This document shows, piece after piece, positions 12,289 through 24,138 of a stretch of 64,000 bases of DNA. Made by a program: the position numbers and the translations under genes. Each line of letters starts with the position of its first letter. The stretch's first letter is position 1. This DNA is from Parasponia andersonii (lineage: Eukaryota; Streptophyta; Magnoliopsida; Rosales; Cannabaceae): contig JXTB01000793.1 of NCBI GenBank assembly GCA_002914805.1, positions 56,892-120,891 on the forward strand, given 5' to 3'. Under the pieces are notes generated by a model. The model worked only from the letters and a program-made list of their open reading frames with translations, did not search any database and had not been told where the DNA came from.

Positions 12289-12715
12289 AATAGTTTTTTT
12301 CTTTCGACTAATTAGGGTCTTCCCTTCACCACTCTATGGGGATAGTCTACAGGGATCATAACTACTTTTTTTACTTCAAGACGTTTATCTAGCTAATATT
12401 TAGATCTGGTTCTACCTAGACATTTTTGGTTTACTCCAATATTTCTCAAATATTCAATTGTCGTTGAGTAGCTTTTGGATATCAAACAGACCTCTCTCTA
12501 AAAGGTAATGTTAAAGTGGTCGATTTCTCATCTTTTGCAATCAGTTTTGTTACAACACCTGTTGTTCTAACTAGTTGTTCACCCTTTCCAAGTGTAATTT
12601 CTACGTTATGTAAGGCCGTGCCCAAGGACATATTGGTTGAAGTAGATTTTTCTTTTTGATCAATTAAAATTCCTTCCCATACTACAAGCTTCCTCTAAAG
12701 TAATGATTCTCTAGA
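12289..12715 (-). pseudogene. rpl2: Plastid rpl2 fragment, copy B (tandem duplicate)
   Basis: A second copy of the rpl2 exon 2 and intron segment, same strand, starting a few bases after copy A. The pairing runs from TTTTTTCTTTCG at 11876 and 12296 through the intron end near 12270 and 12680. Both copies share changes absent from the plastid gene, for example in the Ala-rich stretch around codon 150, so the duplication followed transfer and partial decay. Copy B extends further into the intron. The copies now differ at many sites and B has no usable frame. Confidence 0.8.
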
Positions 12716-12716
12716 T

Positions 12717-12909
12717 ATGGATGATGATATCTATACATATGGATCGTCTACATACCATAAATTGATCTTTCTAGGCCACCAAAGTCTACAATCTGCTTTG
12801 TCTATAAACAAAGATGCTATACGCAATGCAACTATCAATCTCACAAATAGTTTGATCCTTGCTCAGTATGTACTAACGGCATGCTTAACACATGCCAATG
12901 ACAAACAGG
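12717..12909 (+). other. Unrecognised open stretch ending at a splice-donor-like CAG|GTGAGT
   Basis: Sixty-four open codons on + start at an ATG beside rpl2 copy B and end at CAG followed by GTGAGT at 12910, a strong donor sequence. The predicted peptide is not low-complexity and has a periodic hydrophobic pattern (LIFLGHQSLQSAL, NSLILAQYVLTACL) suggesting helices. I do not recognise a family, and no partner exon is evident downstream, where a T-run and AT-rich sequence begin. It may be an exon fragment of a captured gene or chance. Confidence 0.2.
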
Positions 12910-12959
12910 TGAGTAACTCAATCCTTTTAGTAAAAGATTGGTGGTTTTTCTTCTTCTTC

Positions 12960-13490
12960 TTTTTTTTTCCCCCCTAAAAAAAAGCCAAAAACTACTAATT
13001 TCCGATTAGTCTAATGGTGATACCTATATATTTTTCCACTTGTGTGAAACCTACGTATTTATTCAAGTAGGCTAAGCTTGAAATGAAAGTTGAATACACT
13101 AGTACATGCAATTAGGCTGAATGGCAAGTTTGGAAAGTGATTACATTCATAAAAGTTTTTCCGGAGAAAACTTTAATCATACTAATATCATGTCCTTTTT
13201 CTTTCTAGAACCGCTATCTATGAACGAAATAGTAGTGTTGTAAGATGAACAACTTGAATCGAAACTCCAACAAAGAGGAATTATGGCAGATGTTCTTCTT
13301 TTACACTTTATATTAACAAATATTTATTTGTCGTTTTTTTTATAGCTAAATGACCAAGTTAATGTATTTTTAAAGAAGAAACTACACCACATATTTCCTT
13401 TCTAAGTTATATGTTAGTGAATACCTCTTTTCTATTTTATTTACAATTATATTCCTTTTTAATTTTCAATGATAACAGTTTACTATTATA
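12960..13490. other. Intergenic, no gene seen
   Basis: AT-rich sequence with T and A runs and no coding pattern. It separates the plastid insertion from the tandem AT repeat. Confidence 0.4.
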
Positions 13491-13782
13491 CCCTTATTTA
13501 AGTTAATTCCACTTATGTATATAATTAATTTACCAATATATATATATATATATTTTATTTATTATATTATATTATTCATTTACTATTATACATAATTTAT
13601 TTACCATAATAAATAATTTATTTATATATATATATATACCCTTATTTAAGTTAATTTGACATATTTATGAATATAATTAATTTACCAGCATATATAATTC
13701 ATTTATTATATATTATATTGTTCATTTACTAATATATATAATTTATTTACTATAATAAATAATTTCATTTATATATAAACGA
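13490..13782. repeat. AT-rich tandem duplication, unit about 147 bp
   Basis: Two adjacent units each run CCCTTATTTAAGTTAATT, then TATAATTAATTTACCA, an ATTCATTTACTA segment and a TTTACYATAATAAATAATTT segment. The first covers 13490-13636, the second 13637-13782. Each unit is itself built from short TTTA/TATA motifs, so slippage as well as duplication shaped it. Non-coding. Confidence 0.7.
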
Positions 13783-13794
13783 AAAAATATCATC

Positions 13795-13853
13795 TGCCTC
13801 GAGCCCCCGACCACAGGTGAAAAGCGATGAACTCTACCAACTGAGCTAAGACA
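13795..13853 (-). pseudogene. tRNA-Lys-like relic or SINE head
   Basis: On minus, TAGCTCAGTTGGTAGAG is a perfect A-box and D-arm as in plant tRNA-Lys. An anticodon-loop-like CTTTTCA follows, then GTGGTC and the B-box-like GGGGGCTCGAGGC. The acceptor stem does not close and the T-arm is degenerate, so it is not a functional tRNA. It is either a decayed tRNA-Lys gene or the head of a tRNA-Lys-derived SINE whose body is lost in the AT-rich repeat on its 3' side. Confidence 0.55.
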
Positions 13854-14346
13854 GTTTCAATAAAAATAATACATTTAACATATATAAATCTAAAGCATTG
13901 CAAAAACATAAATAAAGAAACTGAATGCACAAGTTACAGTAAACCAAAGTTTCATCCATGGGGGAACTCTCCAAAATTACGAACTCCGAGGCATATGAAG
14001 CACGTGAGGCAAACTAATGCTTTGATCCCAAATCAATGCCGAAGACTAAACCTGGGCAACCTTTGATTTCTCCTTCGCTTCCATTCTGTTGAATTCAATC
14101 GAAATCTATCGCGCTCCTCTTTCATTCCGGGAAATCGACCACCTCTCTCGACTCTACGAAAGTGAGACAGATAATATGGTTGATTAGATCTAAGTTTGAC
14201 ATTAAGAAATATAACCAATAAAAAGGGATATTTTTGTTAGTATAATGAAAATGGGATATGCATTAAATAGGAGCCCAAAAAAATGGGCAATCCGGTACAT
14301 GTCCCATTTTTATACTTGGTACATATGCTTAGTTTTAAACCAGTGT

Positions 14347-14490
14347 TAAATTATGTACTAAGTATACTGAGTATATAGATTTTTATATAACATATTTCTC
14401 ACATGGTAGATAGACTTTTAAATTACGTACTAGGTATACTAAGTATATAGATTTTTATATACGATATTTCTCACATGGTAGATAGACTTT
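14347..14490. repeat. Tandem duplication, period 72 bp
   Basis: The unit starting TAAATTATGTACTAAGTATA at 14347 recurs at 14419 as TAAATTACGTACTAGGTATA. Both continue through TATATAGATTTTTATATA and end in TTTCTCACATGGTAGATAGA. The second copy ends at 14490. Only a few substitutions separate them. Confidence 0.8.
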
Positions 14491-14608
14491 GGTACAACAT
14501 TTAAAAGATAGACACCTACTTAAAATGCATCCAAAATTTGGCCATTTTGCTATGACAATCCAACCTTTGCATCCGTAGTATAGAAGTGCTTTCGAACGTT
14601 ACACTACA

Positions 14609-14696
14609 AGAACTCGGAACCAGCAACCAATTCTTTCCAAATATAGTTGAAAGAATTCGGAAGCAGCAACCAAGTCTTTCCAATTATAGTTAGTTG
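14609..14696. repeat. Short tandem duplication, about 42 bp
   Basis: AACTCGGAACCAGCAACCAA at 14609 onward is followed by a near copy with ATTCGGAAGCAGCAACCAAG at about 14653. Each continues into TCTTTCCAA-x-TATAGTTGAA. Non-coding, with no flanking inverted repeats. Confidence 0.65.
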
Positions 14697-15338
14697 AACA
14701 GTCTTAGACCACCGCAGGATGCAGAAGCCGAACGATTTGTAGAAAGGGAAACAAAACACGCACTTGAAGAGCTGGCCTTAATATTGAAAATGCATGCACT
14801 TTATATGAAAACCCGACGACAAACATACATATATATAATTCTATTAAGAACAGTCTTCATCAGACAAACATTATCAGACCAGCATAATACAATATTAGAC
14901 AAACACTATCAGAAAATGAGGCCGAAACATAAACGAGACGTTAAAAGTACTACATCAGTTGCCCGAAGAAGATACATATACATACACATTCAAAAAGAAA
15001 AAATTAAAGCAAGGATAGGAATGCTTTGCTGCTATGAAACCGCACTAGTGCTGAGTAACTGAAAACTAAAGTGTGCATTCCACAAATTCTAACATACTCG
15101 GCAAAATTTATGATGAGCAAAAGTAAGATAACATAAAGGACCTGAATTTAAAAAACATAACATATTCCGACAAAACAAAAACGATCAGAAAAGACATGAA
15201 AATGCAAAATGGTAGCTCTAATCCAGCAACTCAAAATCCGACCTAAATAAACTAGAGAATCGGAAGTATTGACCAGTAAAATGTGTCCACAAAAAAGATG
15301 TCCAAAGGCAAATGAAAGACACGAATGGAAAACTAAAT

Positions 15339-17091
<1,753 letters not shown>

Positions 17092-17143
17092 GGATACTGA
17101 CTGCTGCGGCCGCGAGCGAGATACAAAGAGAGAGCAGCTAGGG

Positions 17144-17334
17144 TTAGGGTTTTTGAGAGTCTGAGGGAGAAATAAGAGACCCCTCTTCATTATATAATGA
17201 CCTAAGAAATGGGAACTTTGGGCTTTTTTCTTTTGTTACGGTGAAAAGCTCTTTGGGCCTTAGATTGTTAATGGTAGAAATGGTCCTCACTAGGAGTAAT
17301 CTAGGAGGAATTTGGACCGTGCAAATTAGGCCCA
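17144..17334 (-). promoter_or_regulatory. RPL8 promoter: telo-box, TATA and site II motifs
   Basis: Upstream of the ATG on minus lie a telo-box AAACCCTAA (17144-17152), a TATA-like TATATAAT (about 17190-17198), and three site II TGGGCY motifs: TGGGCT and TGGGCC on the plus face at 17219 and 17254, and TGGGCC on minus at 17329-17334. Telo-box plus site II is the established signature of plant ribosomal-protein genes expressed in dividing cells. Transcription should start near 17160, giving a leader of about 70 bases. Confidence 0.75.
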
Positions 17335-17339
17335 ATCTT

Positions 17340-18109
17340 TTTTTTTTTTTTCTATTTTTTTTTGCTTAAATTTTCGATACAAAAAATGGTGCCACATTTC
17401 TTGGGGGCCGTGAGGGAACATAGGTAACTGTTCCCCCCCCCAAAATTTAAAAATTTTTTTTGTTGCCACTTTTTTTTATCACGTACAAAAAATGACCATC
17501 ATTTTTATCCTTATATTAAATAACCTAGGTAGGGGATGACCAAAAATTTCGGCAACCTGACCAACCCAACTAATCTAACTAATTAACAATCTAAATAATT
17601 CAGCCATTTTATATCATTAAGTATCAGTTCTAACTTAACTATTCAATGTTTGGACAGGTTAAATGTCAATTTTAACCCGCCTAATAAATCCAACCTAACT
17701 AAAGATTATAATATGTAGTATTTAATTTATAATTTTACATATATAACTATATTCTTAAGCTAAAATAAAAGGTTTAAAATAAAATTTAACTCAAAATATA
17801 AATGACTTTTTGTCCGAATTGCTTAATTTAAGGCCTAGCCTTGGCAATTTGACCCGTCGGGGCAGTACCCCACCTTTAATGATGCAGATTTGACCCGTAA
17901 TAAATGGGACAGGGTGGATTTGAGACAATATCCACTCATATTGAATCAGAGCAGGACAGAGTGGGTTTTTCCTACCCCCGAATCTGCACCATTTATTAAA
18001 AAAAAAATATATAATCTAAAATAAATAAATGTTAACTTATTATAAAATTAGTCTCTAAATATCTGAAATACTTTAGAATAATTACGAGTATTATTTTAAA
18101 TATTAGATG
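17340..18109. other. Intergenic, no gene seen
   Basis: Poly-T, poly-A and C-run tracts followed by AT-rich DNA. The stretch 17540-17700 and a piece near 32580-32740 both carry phrases such as CAACCTAA and AACCCGACC/AACCCGCC typical of degenerate plant dispersed repeats. It ends at the target duplication of the Tat element, so 30858 onward is its original continuation. Confidence 0.4.
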
Positions 18110-18115
18110 CAAGGG

Positions 18116-18810
18116 TGTTGGAGCAAGTTTCTCACCAGCCGTCCACGTGTCTCGAACTGCTGATGCTGTATTCTCCAACTGTTCACGTGTCCTCGCTGTC
18201 CCAAAGTACTCTAAACTCCAAGCAGGGTCGGAGAGGCAGGGGTGGCTACCTGCAAAGACTCTCCGATGCTTAAGTCAGTGGTTTTTCTTTGATACAGGAT
18301 AGTAAGGAAATATTTTAGTATGAGTGTATCTTTGTTTCTTGCTCATAAGTTTTTTTATATGTTTCTTTCTGTAAGCGTACATGCCCCTCTCGAGAACGCA
18401 TGGCTCTTATATATATATAGTCCAGAGATTGTGAACCATGCGGGTCTTAATCTCAGGACTGAGTACCTTTCTTCTCAAAGTCTTTTTCAGAGATCACGGG
18501 CCGAGATTTCTGCGATCTCCTCTGTATCGCCGTAGCCTGATTTCCGCTGCCTCCTACGGCTTCAATCTGTCAGGAGTGAGATTTGGGTAAATCGCCGTTC
18601 TGTCAGGACGGCTTGTCCCTTGCGCACGCCTACCCAGGATCATATTAAATGCTCTGTCTGGGTCTGAGGTCATGAGTTGCTTTCCATTGTATTTAGGTGG
18701 AAGACCCTTGGGGCTTTCGACCCCCCCCAGTTGTCGAGGTAAGGGCCATCGTATTCAGGTGGAAGACTCTTGGGGCTTCCGACCCCTCAGTTGTCGAGGT
18801 AAGGGCCATC
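18116..18810 (-). repeat. 3' LTR of the Tat element, left part, broken by gap
   Basis: Starts TGTTGGAGCAAGTTTCTC and follows the 5' LTR at 29775 base by base with scattered differences. It includes the TATATATATA promoter tract near 18408-18418, which is TATA on minus. It enters the 61-bp repeat array at about 18698 and is lost in the N-run after about two units. Roughly 400 bases of LTR, plus the polypurine tract, are therefore missing or collapsed. Confidence 0.92.
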
Positions 18811-18922
18811 NNNNNNNNNNNNNNNNNNNNNNNNNNNNNNNNNNNNNNNNNNNNNNNNNNNNNNNNNNNNNNNNNNNNNNNNNNNNNNNNNNNNNNNNNN
18901 NNNNNNNNNNNNNNNNNNNNNN
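18811..18922. other. Assembly gap (112 N) inside the LTR repeat array
   Basis: The Ns begin in the third unit of a 61-bp tandem array and end in unique sequence of the antisense-gene promoter side. By comparison with the 5' LTR, about 270-400 real bases are missing, so the gap length is not to scale. Confidence 0.9.
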
Positions 18923-19125
18923 ATTTCCCTACTTGACGGATTCGTATTCATCAAGTGGGGAACTCGTCTCTCCATTCCTCCAATCTGGGGGATGCACGTG
19001 GTTCCCTTCTTACCGATGCGGAGGCACGCCATCCCACATCACGAAATCTGTTTGAATTTTGAAGTTCCGACTGTTCGGTCTCCCTTACTCTCCCTTTTTC
19101 CAGAAAAACTCTTCGGCTCCCCCTC

Positions 19126-19133
19126 TATAAAAG
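19126..19133 (+). promoter_or_regulatory. TATA box of the Tat antisense gene
   Basis: TATAAAAG lies in a C-rich context 130 bases upstream of the ATG at 19256 and on the same strand as that gene, opposite to the retroelement transcript. A start near 19160 would give a leader of about 95 bases, with CT-rich sequence following as in plant leaders. Confidence 0.55.
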
Positions 19134-19255
19134 CCGCAATTGCGTCCATTTGCCACTTTACTAAAATTTTCAATCATTCTAACCTCATAAAATCCTAGGG
19201 TTTCCGCTTCCTTCTCCTCTAAAGACTTTCACTCTTTCAGTCGCATTTTGGAACA

Positions 19256-22200
19256 ATGGCTTCAAGTCAAAACCAGGAATTGCACCCCGTTGTGGATTCA
19301 GAGTTAGATTCACTAAGGAGGCAGCTCTGCCTACTCGGAGGAGTGACGCTGCAACGGGTTGAGGGCCCTGCGGACTGGTACCTTCGTCCTTGCACCCCCG
19401 AGGGTTCCATCATCCTGGGCAGGAAGCATCTGGACTGGTTGTGATTCCCTCTTCCTCCCCTAATCCACCAATTCTTTGCTCTGACGGGAATCCATCTGAT
19501 GCAGCTAAATGCAAATGGGATTATGATTCTGATGGGGCTTTCTGCCCTGTCAGTTATCTATAATATGCATATTGATCTGGAGGTGGTCTTTTATGCTTAT
19601 AAGCTTATTCTCATCCCCAAGAAGGGCTCCTACCCCACCTTCTACCTCCAGCCGCTGCCAGGGCATCACATCTTTTGGGGGTTACCGCGGTCGGACAAAT
19701 AATGGGGCTCTCATGCCAGGCTATATGCCGTTGGAAGGGCGTGGTGCTCCCCTTGGGTGAACGGAGAGCATTTCCAAGTCCCCTCAACCTTCCTGCAGAG
19801 TAAGTGTTAGGTCGTGATCTTTGGGACTGCTCCTTCTCCCAATATTATTGCTCATGTTATTTTGTCTTGTGCAGCTTCAGCAGAAGAAAACAGGTTTGAG
19901 CCGCATCTGTCGGCGGGGGGCTCAAAGGCCTGGAGGGGATCATAATCTTTTGCTCTCCGGGAGAATGCAGGCACATTCAGGCCGTCCTTAACCCCCTAAC
20001 GATGAACCTGATACCCAGGATGGTTTCATACCTCCCATTCCCCTTGGATACCTGGGTCATCACCAAACATCTGCAGAGCCGACTCGATGCCTCTGCCCTG
20101 AATTGATTTTGCCGGGACGAAAATGACCGGATCAACATGGTGAGTCGGCAGGTTACGGCTTCAAGCCAGTTGGCGGGCACCAACGATCTGGTGGTGCCGT
20201 CCAACCACGAGCTTGAGGAGGCCATGAGGCTTGTGACTGAGGAGTGCGTCAGGTTCCGCAAAGAAGAAAATGCTGCCCCCAAGAGTGCTAGGGGTAAGTT
20301 CATTTTCACATCTTTGAGTCCTTGTGGGTCGAACTGTGACCGTGAGCTAATCTCGTTATTTGTTCTTCACAAATTCTGAGATGGGCCCGTCGGCTGGCCC
20401 CTCACCCGTCAAGGGGGGAGCTGCGGCGTCTAAAGCTCACGCCAAGGCATCCGCTGGCTGGTGTCTCATGGTGTTTTTAGGAGGAGAAAAACCAGCGGTC
20501 CCCTGCTCCGACGCAGGTGGATCTCCATCCGGGGAATCGTCGGCCACCCGGATCGTGCGCAGGGAAAAGACAACGCCGAGTCCGGCTGGGAGGTCTGCTG
20601 CAGTGACCTCGTCCACCCCTGACTCCGGTTCGAAATCGAGTGCTGTTAGCCTTGGTGGAGAAATCGCCGAGCTCAGTGGGGGAGCTCCGAGATTGAAATC
20701 TAGACTATCCTCCCCTCCCCCGGTCCCTACAAAGCGGCAACGCGAGGTCGGCTCATCCAATGAAGAAGAGGGCTGGGTGGAGAAGAGGGGCAGGATCGCC
20801 CCCTCATCTGATAGTGACGACGATGGGGCGATGCTGACCCTTCTAAGGAGAAAACGGTCAGCACGCAACGGCCTGCCCAGAGGAGGTGCACCGCCTCCCA
20901 CCGTGGCCGATGGCGCTCTTGATGGTGCCAGACTTCACTCAGTCCCTATCACCATTGCTTTAGAAGCGTGCCCGGCGGGCGGAGAGGGTGCCCTTGCGGC
21001 CAGCGGGGCGGGGCCGTGTTCTCCGGGTGTGGGCAATACCCAAAGGGAGGGTGCAGCCATGGAGCCAAAGCTGGAGGCACTCACGTCGGAGAATGTCGAG
21101 CTCGTCACCACTTGCACCTTCGCGCAGGTTTGTTACACTCGGTTACTTCTATGTTTTTCAACATCTTTGCTAAACACTGACTCCCCCTTTGTTGTTTAAC
21201 TTGCAGCTGTCTGCCATCCAGTCCTTCTACTCTTCTTGCATCAGGGATCTGACCGAGGAGCTGAGTTCCCGTTCTGCACAGGCCGAGCGCAGCGAGGCCG
21301 CCCTCGCCGAATTAAGGTCTGACTTCGATATATATCACAGCCTTGAGGAAGCGAGGGTCAGCAGCGCGGTGGCTCATGCTCTGAGTGTCGAAAGGATCAG
21401 ACGCGAGGAGCTGGCTGCGAGATTGGCTAAGGCGGAGGCTGACAAACTTGCTCAATCCGAAGCCGCTAGACTGGCCCAGGGTGAGCTGAGGATCAAGGAG
21501 CAAGAGCTACAGAGTGCAGGGGCAGAGATGCGACTGGCCTTCATTGCTCGTGACCAGGCTGTTGAGGACGCCAGGGAAGCGAGAAAAGCCGAGGCGGCAG
21601 CCAAGCTAGAGGCCCACACTCTGCAACGTAGACTTGACCGGTCCCATGAGGTAAACCAATATCTCTATTTGGATCACAAAAATCTAATGGGTGCTCAGGT
21701 GGAGATGTCTCGTAAACACTGCGAGGACCTGGTTGGTATTAACTCTTTATTGGTCGACTTATCGCAGTGGCAGGCTGAGCTCAGGTTGGCAGCGCTGAAG
21801 GATAGGCTGGCGGACGCGGAGAAGTTAAAGACGAGGTACCAGAGGCAGGTGGACATCCTTTCTGCGGAAAGTTACAGGTCTAGCTGGGAGAATAGAGAGT
21901 TTGAAAACCACGTTGAGGTGGTGACGCCAGACCAATTTGACGATCAGAAAGGCGTCGAGAGGGACCATTACTCCGTCAAGCACTACATGCTGCTGCTTGG
22001 GGATGAGATCAATATCACATACCCAGCTGACGTGCTGGAGATGCTTGCCACAGAAAAGGATGGGCCCTCTACATCTGCTCCTGGTGCCATAGAGCTTGTA
22101 CCCGCTTCTGGTCTGCCAGATCGAACTCCGGAAGCCCTTGATATTCAGCCTAGCCTTGGGGTCTCAACTGGTGAAGGGTCTGGCGCGGTCATTGTATCTA

Positions 22201-22289
22201 GTGACGAATCTGACCCTGCCACGCCACCCTCCAACGGGGCCAGTCCAAGCACTGGGATTGGCCGTGCTCCCATGGATGGAGGTTACTAG
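19256..22289 (+). pseudogene. Tat antisense ORF gene (Transposase_28-like plus coiled coil), decayed
   Basis: This multi-exon gene lies inside the Tat element but is coded opposite to gag-pol. Probable exons are 19256-19799, 19875-20293, about 20381-21127 and 21207-22289, with GT-AG signals such as CAG|GTTTGT at 21128. The N-terminal part (ADWYLRP then FPLPPLIHQFF) resembles the 'putative gypsy type transposon' domain PF04195. The middle is Ser/Pro/Gly-rich with basic runs. The last exon is a long Ala/Glu/Arg coiled coil ending in an acidic Ser-rich tail. In-frame stops at 19442 (TGA), 19700 (TAA) and 20104 (TGA) kill the front half, and the third junction does not keep frame. Extra antisense ORFs are known in Tat elements; their role is not established. 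Confidence 0.75.
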
Positions 22290-23060
22290 GGTCTCTAACT
22301 TTACACATTTGTAATGCTGACCTTCGTTGTAATCCTTCAAACAAATAATAAGAATCGTGCAATTCTTCTTAGTCTGTTTTCTTTTTCTTTATTGACTGCA
22401 TCCGACCGTCTGTGTAAATAATTGTATGGATTCGAATTCGGACTATTAGTGAGTCTTCCTTGGGTCATGACTGCCAAGATTAGTTCCGGAGATAGGGGTG
22501 CAAGTTTTGAATCATCCGGTTTCATGGAGACATAACTCTTATTATAACTTGTTTTGGCAGAGTTCGACCCGCGCGTGTGGCTGGATTCTTCCGACCCCAA
22601 GTGGGACCGTGCTCGAAACCAGCTCCAAGGATTGGTCGACCATTGTTTGGACCTGTCGTTGCAAAGGAGAAGGCCTGGGCTTGGCTCTTACCGGGAACAG
22701 ACAGGGCATTATCACTCCGATGTCTCCTTAAGAGTCCGCACTAGACCTGTATCCCGCAAGTAGGGTTCATGAGTGCTCACCACTATTAACCGTGCGCTTT
22801 GTACTTTTAGGACATAATAAATAGGCTTTAATCTTGATTTCTTTCTTCACATTTGGTTTGGTTCTGGACTATTTCCAACGGGTAGACTCCAAATCAGTTT
22901 ACATCCTGATCGTGCAAAAATACACCATCCCCCGGCTAGAGTCTGTTCCCCTTTAGCTCTTCGTGCAGCCAAAACATTCCTTAGGGAGGGTCCATTTCCA
23001 ACGGGTGGATCTCGACCCTACTTTCCTTTAGCTCTTCTCGTAGCTAGAAGTGTTACTTGG
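22290..23060. other. Tat spacer: 3' end of antisense gene and non-coding DNA
   Basis: Just after the stop, AATAATAAG at about 22346 is a plausible poly-A signal for the antisense gene. The rest has no coding pattern. Two near repeats of CCAACGGGT-x-GA followed by TTTAGCTCTTC at 22877-22960 and 23008-23040 lead into the minisatellite. Confidence 0.5.
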
Positions 23061-23068
23061 GGGGTCCG

Positions 23069-23770
23069 CTGGCAAGCTTTTAGGTTGCACACCCCCTTTC
23101 TTTTCGTATGTTTTCTTGGGTCATCGACAAGTGTTTTATTGCACGATTCGATTCTCAGAGTACGATCGTTTTCGAGGTTTGTTGGCAAGTTTTTGGGGCG
23201 CAGCTATTTCCTCTTCGCACGTTTTCTCGGGTCGTCGACGAACGACGTGAGTCCCATAGTGCGAGAGTTTTTAAGGTCTGCTGGCAAGTTTTTGGTTGCA
23301 CAGCAATTTACTCTTCGCACGTTTTCTCAGGTCGTCGACGAGCGACGTGAGTACCATAGTGCGAGCATTTTTGAGATCTGCTGGCAAGTTTTTGGTTTCA
23401 CAGTAGTTTACTCTTTGCACGTTTTCTCGGGTCATTGACGAGCGACGTGAGTTCCAGAGTGCGAGCAGTTTTGAGGTCTGCTGGCAAGTTTTTGGTTGCA
23501 CAGTAGTTTACTCTTCGCACGTTTTCTCGGGTCGTCGACGAGCGACGTGAGTCCTAGAGTGCGAGCATTTTTGAGGTCCGCTGGCAAGTTTTTGGTTGCG
23601 CAGCAGTTTACTCTTCGCACGTTTTCTCGGGTCGTTGACGAGCGACGTGAGTCCCAGAGTGCGAGCGTTTTTGAGGTCTGCTGGCAAGTTTTTGGTTGCA
23701 CAACAGTTTACTCTTCGCACATTTTCTCGGGTCATCGACGAGCAATGTGAGTCCCAGAGTGCGAGCATTG
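23069..23770. repeat. 100-bp minisatellite in the Tat spacer, about 7 units
   Basis: The phrase CTGGCAAGTTTTTGG starts at 23281, 23381, 23481, 23581 and 23681, exactly 100 bases apart, with more diverged units at about 23182 and 23069. Each unit holds TTTACTCTTCGCACGTTTTC and then the 10-bp palindrome TCGTCGACGA. Because 100 is not a multiple of 3, the array is open in shifting frames and yields false ORFs on both strands. The inner units are nearly identical, pointing to recent expansion or conversion. Confidence 0.92.
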
Positions 23771-23822
23771 GGCCCGTTCCCGTGGCAGTCTGGTAGTATT
23801 TTTAGCCTGTGCAGACAAAATG

Positions 23823-24021
23823 GGGTTTGCCACTGTGGGCAGACCCTCTTTTGTAGTAGCCTGGTATCTTTTGTCTGCTCAACTGAAGAGTCGGGTCTGC
23901 CAGTAAGGGCAGACCCTTTTCCAAGAAGACTTTAACCTGTTTCGGAATTAAGTTTTATACGAACGCTCATATGGGTCTTATGCGTGAATAGTGAGTGGGT
24001 TCTGCTGCTGTGGGCAGACCC
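23823..24021. repeat. Three repeated hairpins GGGTCTGCC-N6-GGCAGACCC
   Basis: Inverted repeats of about 9 bp occur at 23823-23846, 23893-23916 and 23997-24021. The right arm GGCAGACCC is identical in all three and the left arms vary slightly. Each is followed by a CTTTT run. They sit between the minisatellite and the integrase end of the element. The hairpin-plus-T shape recalls a terminator or a processing signal, but repetition alone could explain it. Confidence 0.6.
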
Positions 24022-24138
24022 CTTTTCCATAGCAAACCCAAAGATAAATCTATGCGGAAAAGAGAACTTGACCTGTTTAAGATTTAAGCTTGTCAACAAA
24101 ATAGGCATTCACATGGTCTTACATCATATATATGTGCC

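Larger units (their letters stand above)
11320..12715. mobile_element. Plastid DNA insertion (NUPT) across the LSC/IRa junction
   Basis: Four neighbouring plastid segments occur in plastid order and orientation: the psbA 3' stem-loop and psbA-trnH spacer (about 11340-11595), trnH-GUG on + (11596-11669), then the 3' half of rpl2 on - (11788 onward). In most angiosperm plastomes trnH lies beside the rpl2 copy of one inverted repeat with these opposite orientations, so this is one continuous transfer. Every part has accumulated substitutions and small indels, which makes it an old nuclear copy. The rpl2 part was later duplicated in tandem. Confidence 0.8.

Noticed and set aside
13795-13853. A functional tRNA-Lys gene
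   Set aside because: A perfect D-arm/A-box, but the acceptor stem does not pair and the T-arm is degenerate.
14033-14218. A basic 61-codon frame on minus
   Set aside because: No family recognised, no splice or promoter context, and composition as expected from purine-rich DNA; a captured exon cannot be excluded but is not supported.
20437-20901. A 154-codon frame on minus within the Tat antisense gene
   Set aside because: It is the complement of the Ser/Pro/Gly-rich exon; GC-rich composition keeps both strands open.
23069-23770. CRISPR array, or a repeat protein from the frames in the 100-bp units
   Set aside because: Units are contiguous with no variable spacers, the DNA is plant, and a 100-base period shifts frame each unit, giving overlapping false ORFs on both strands.
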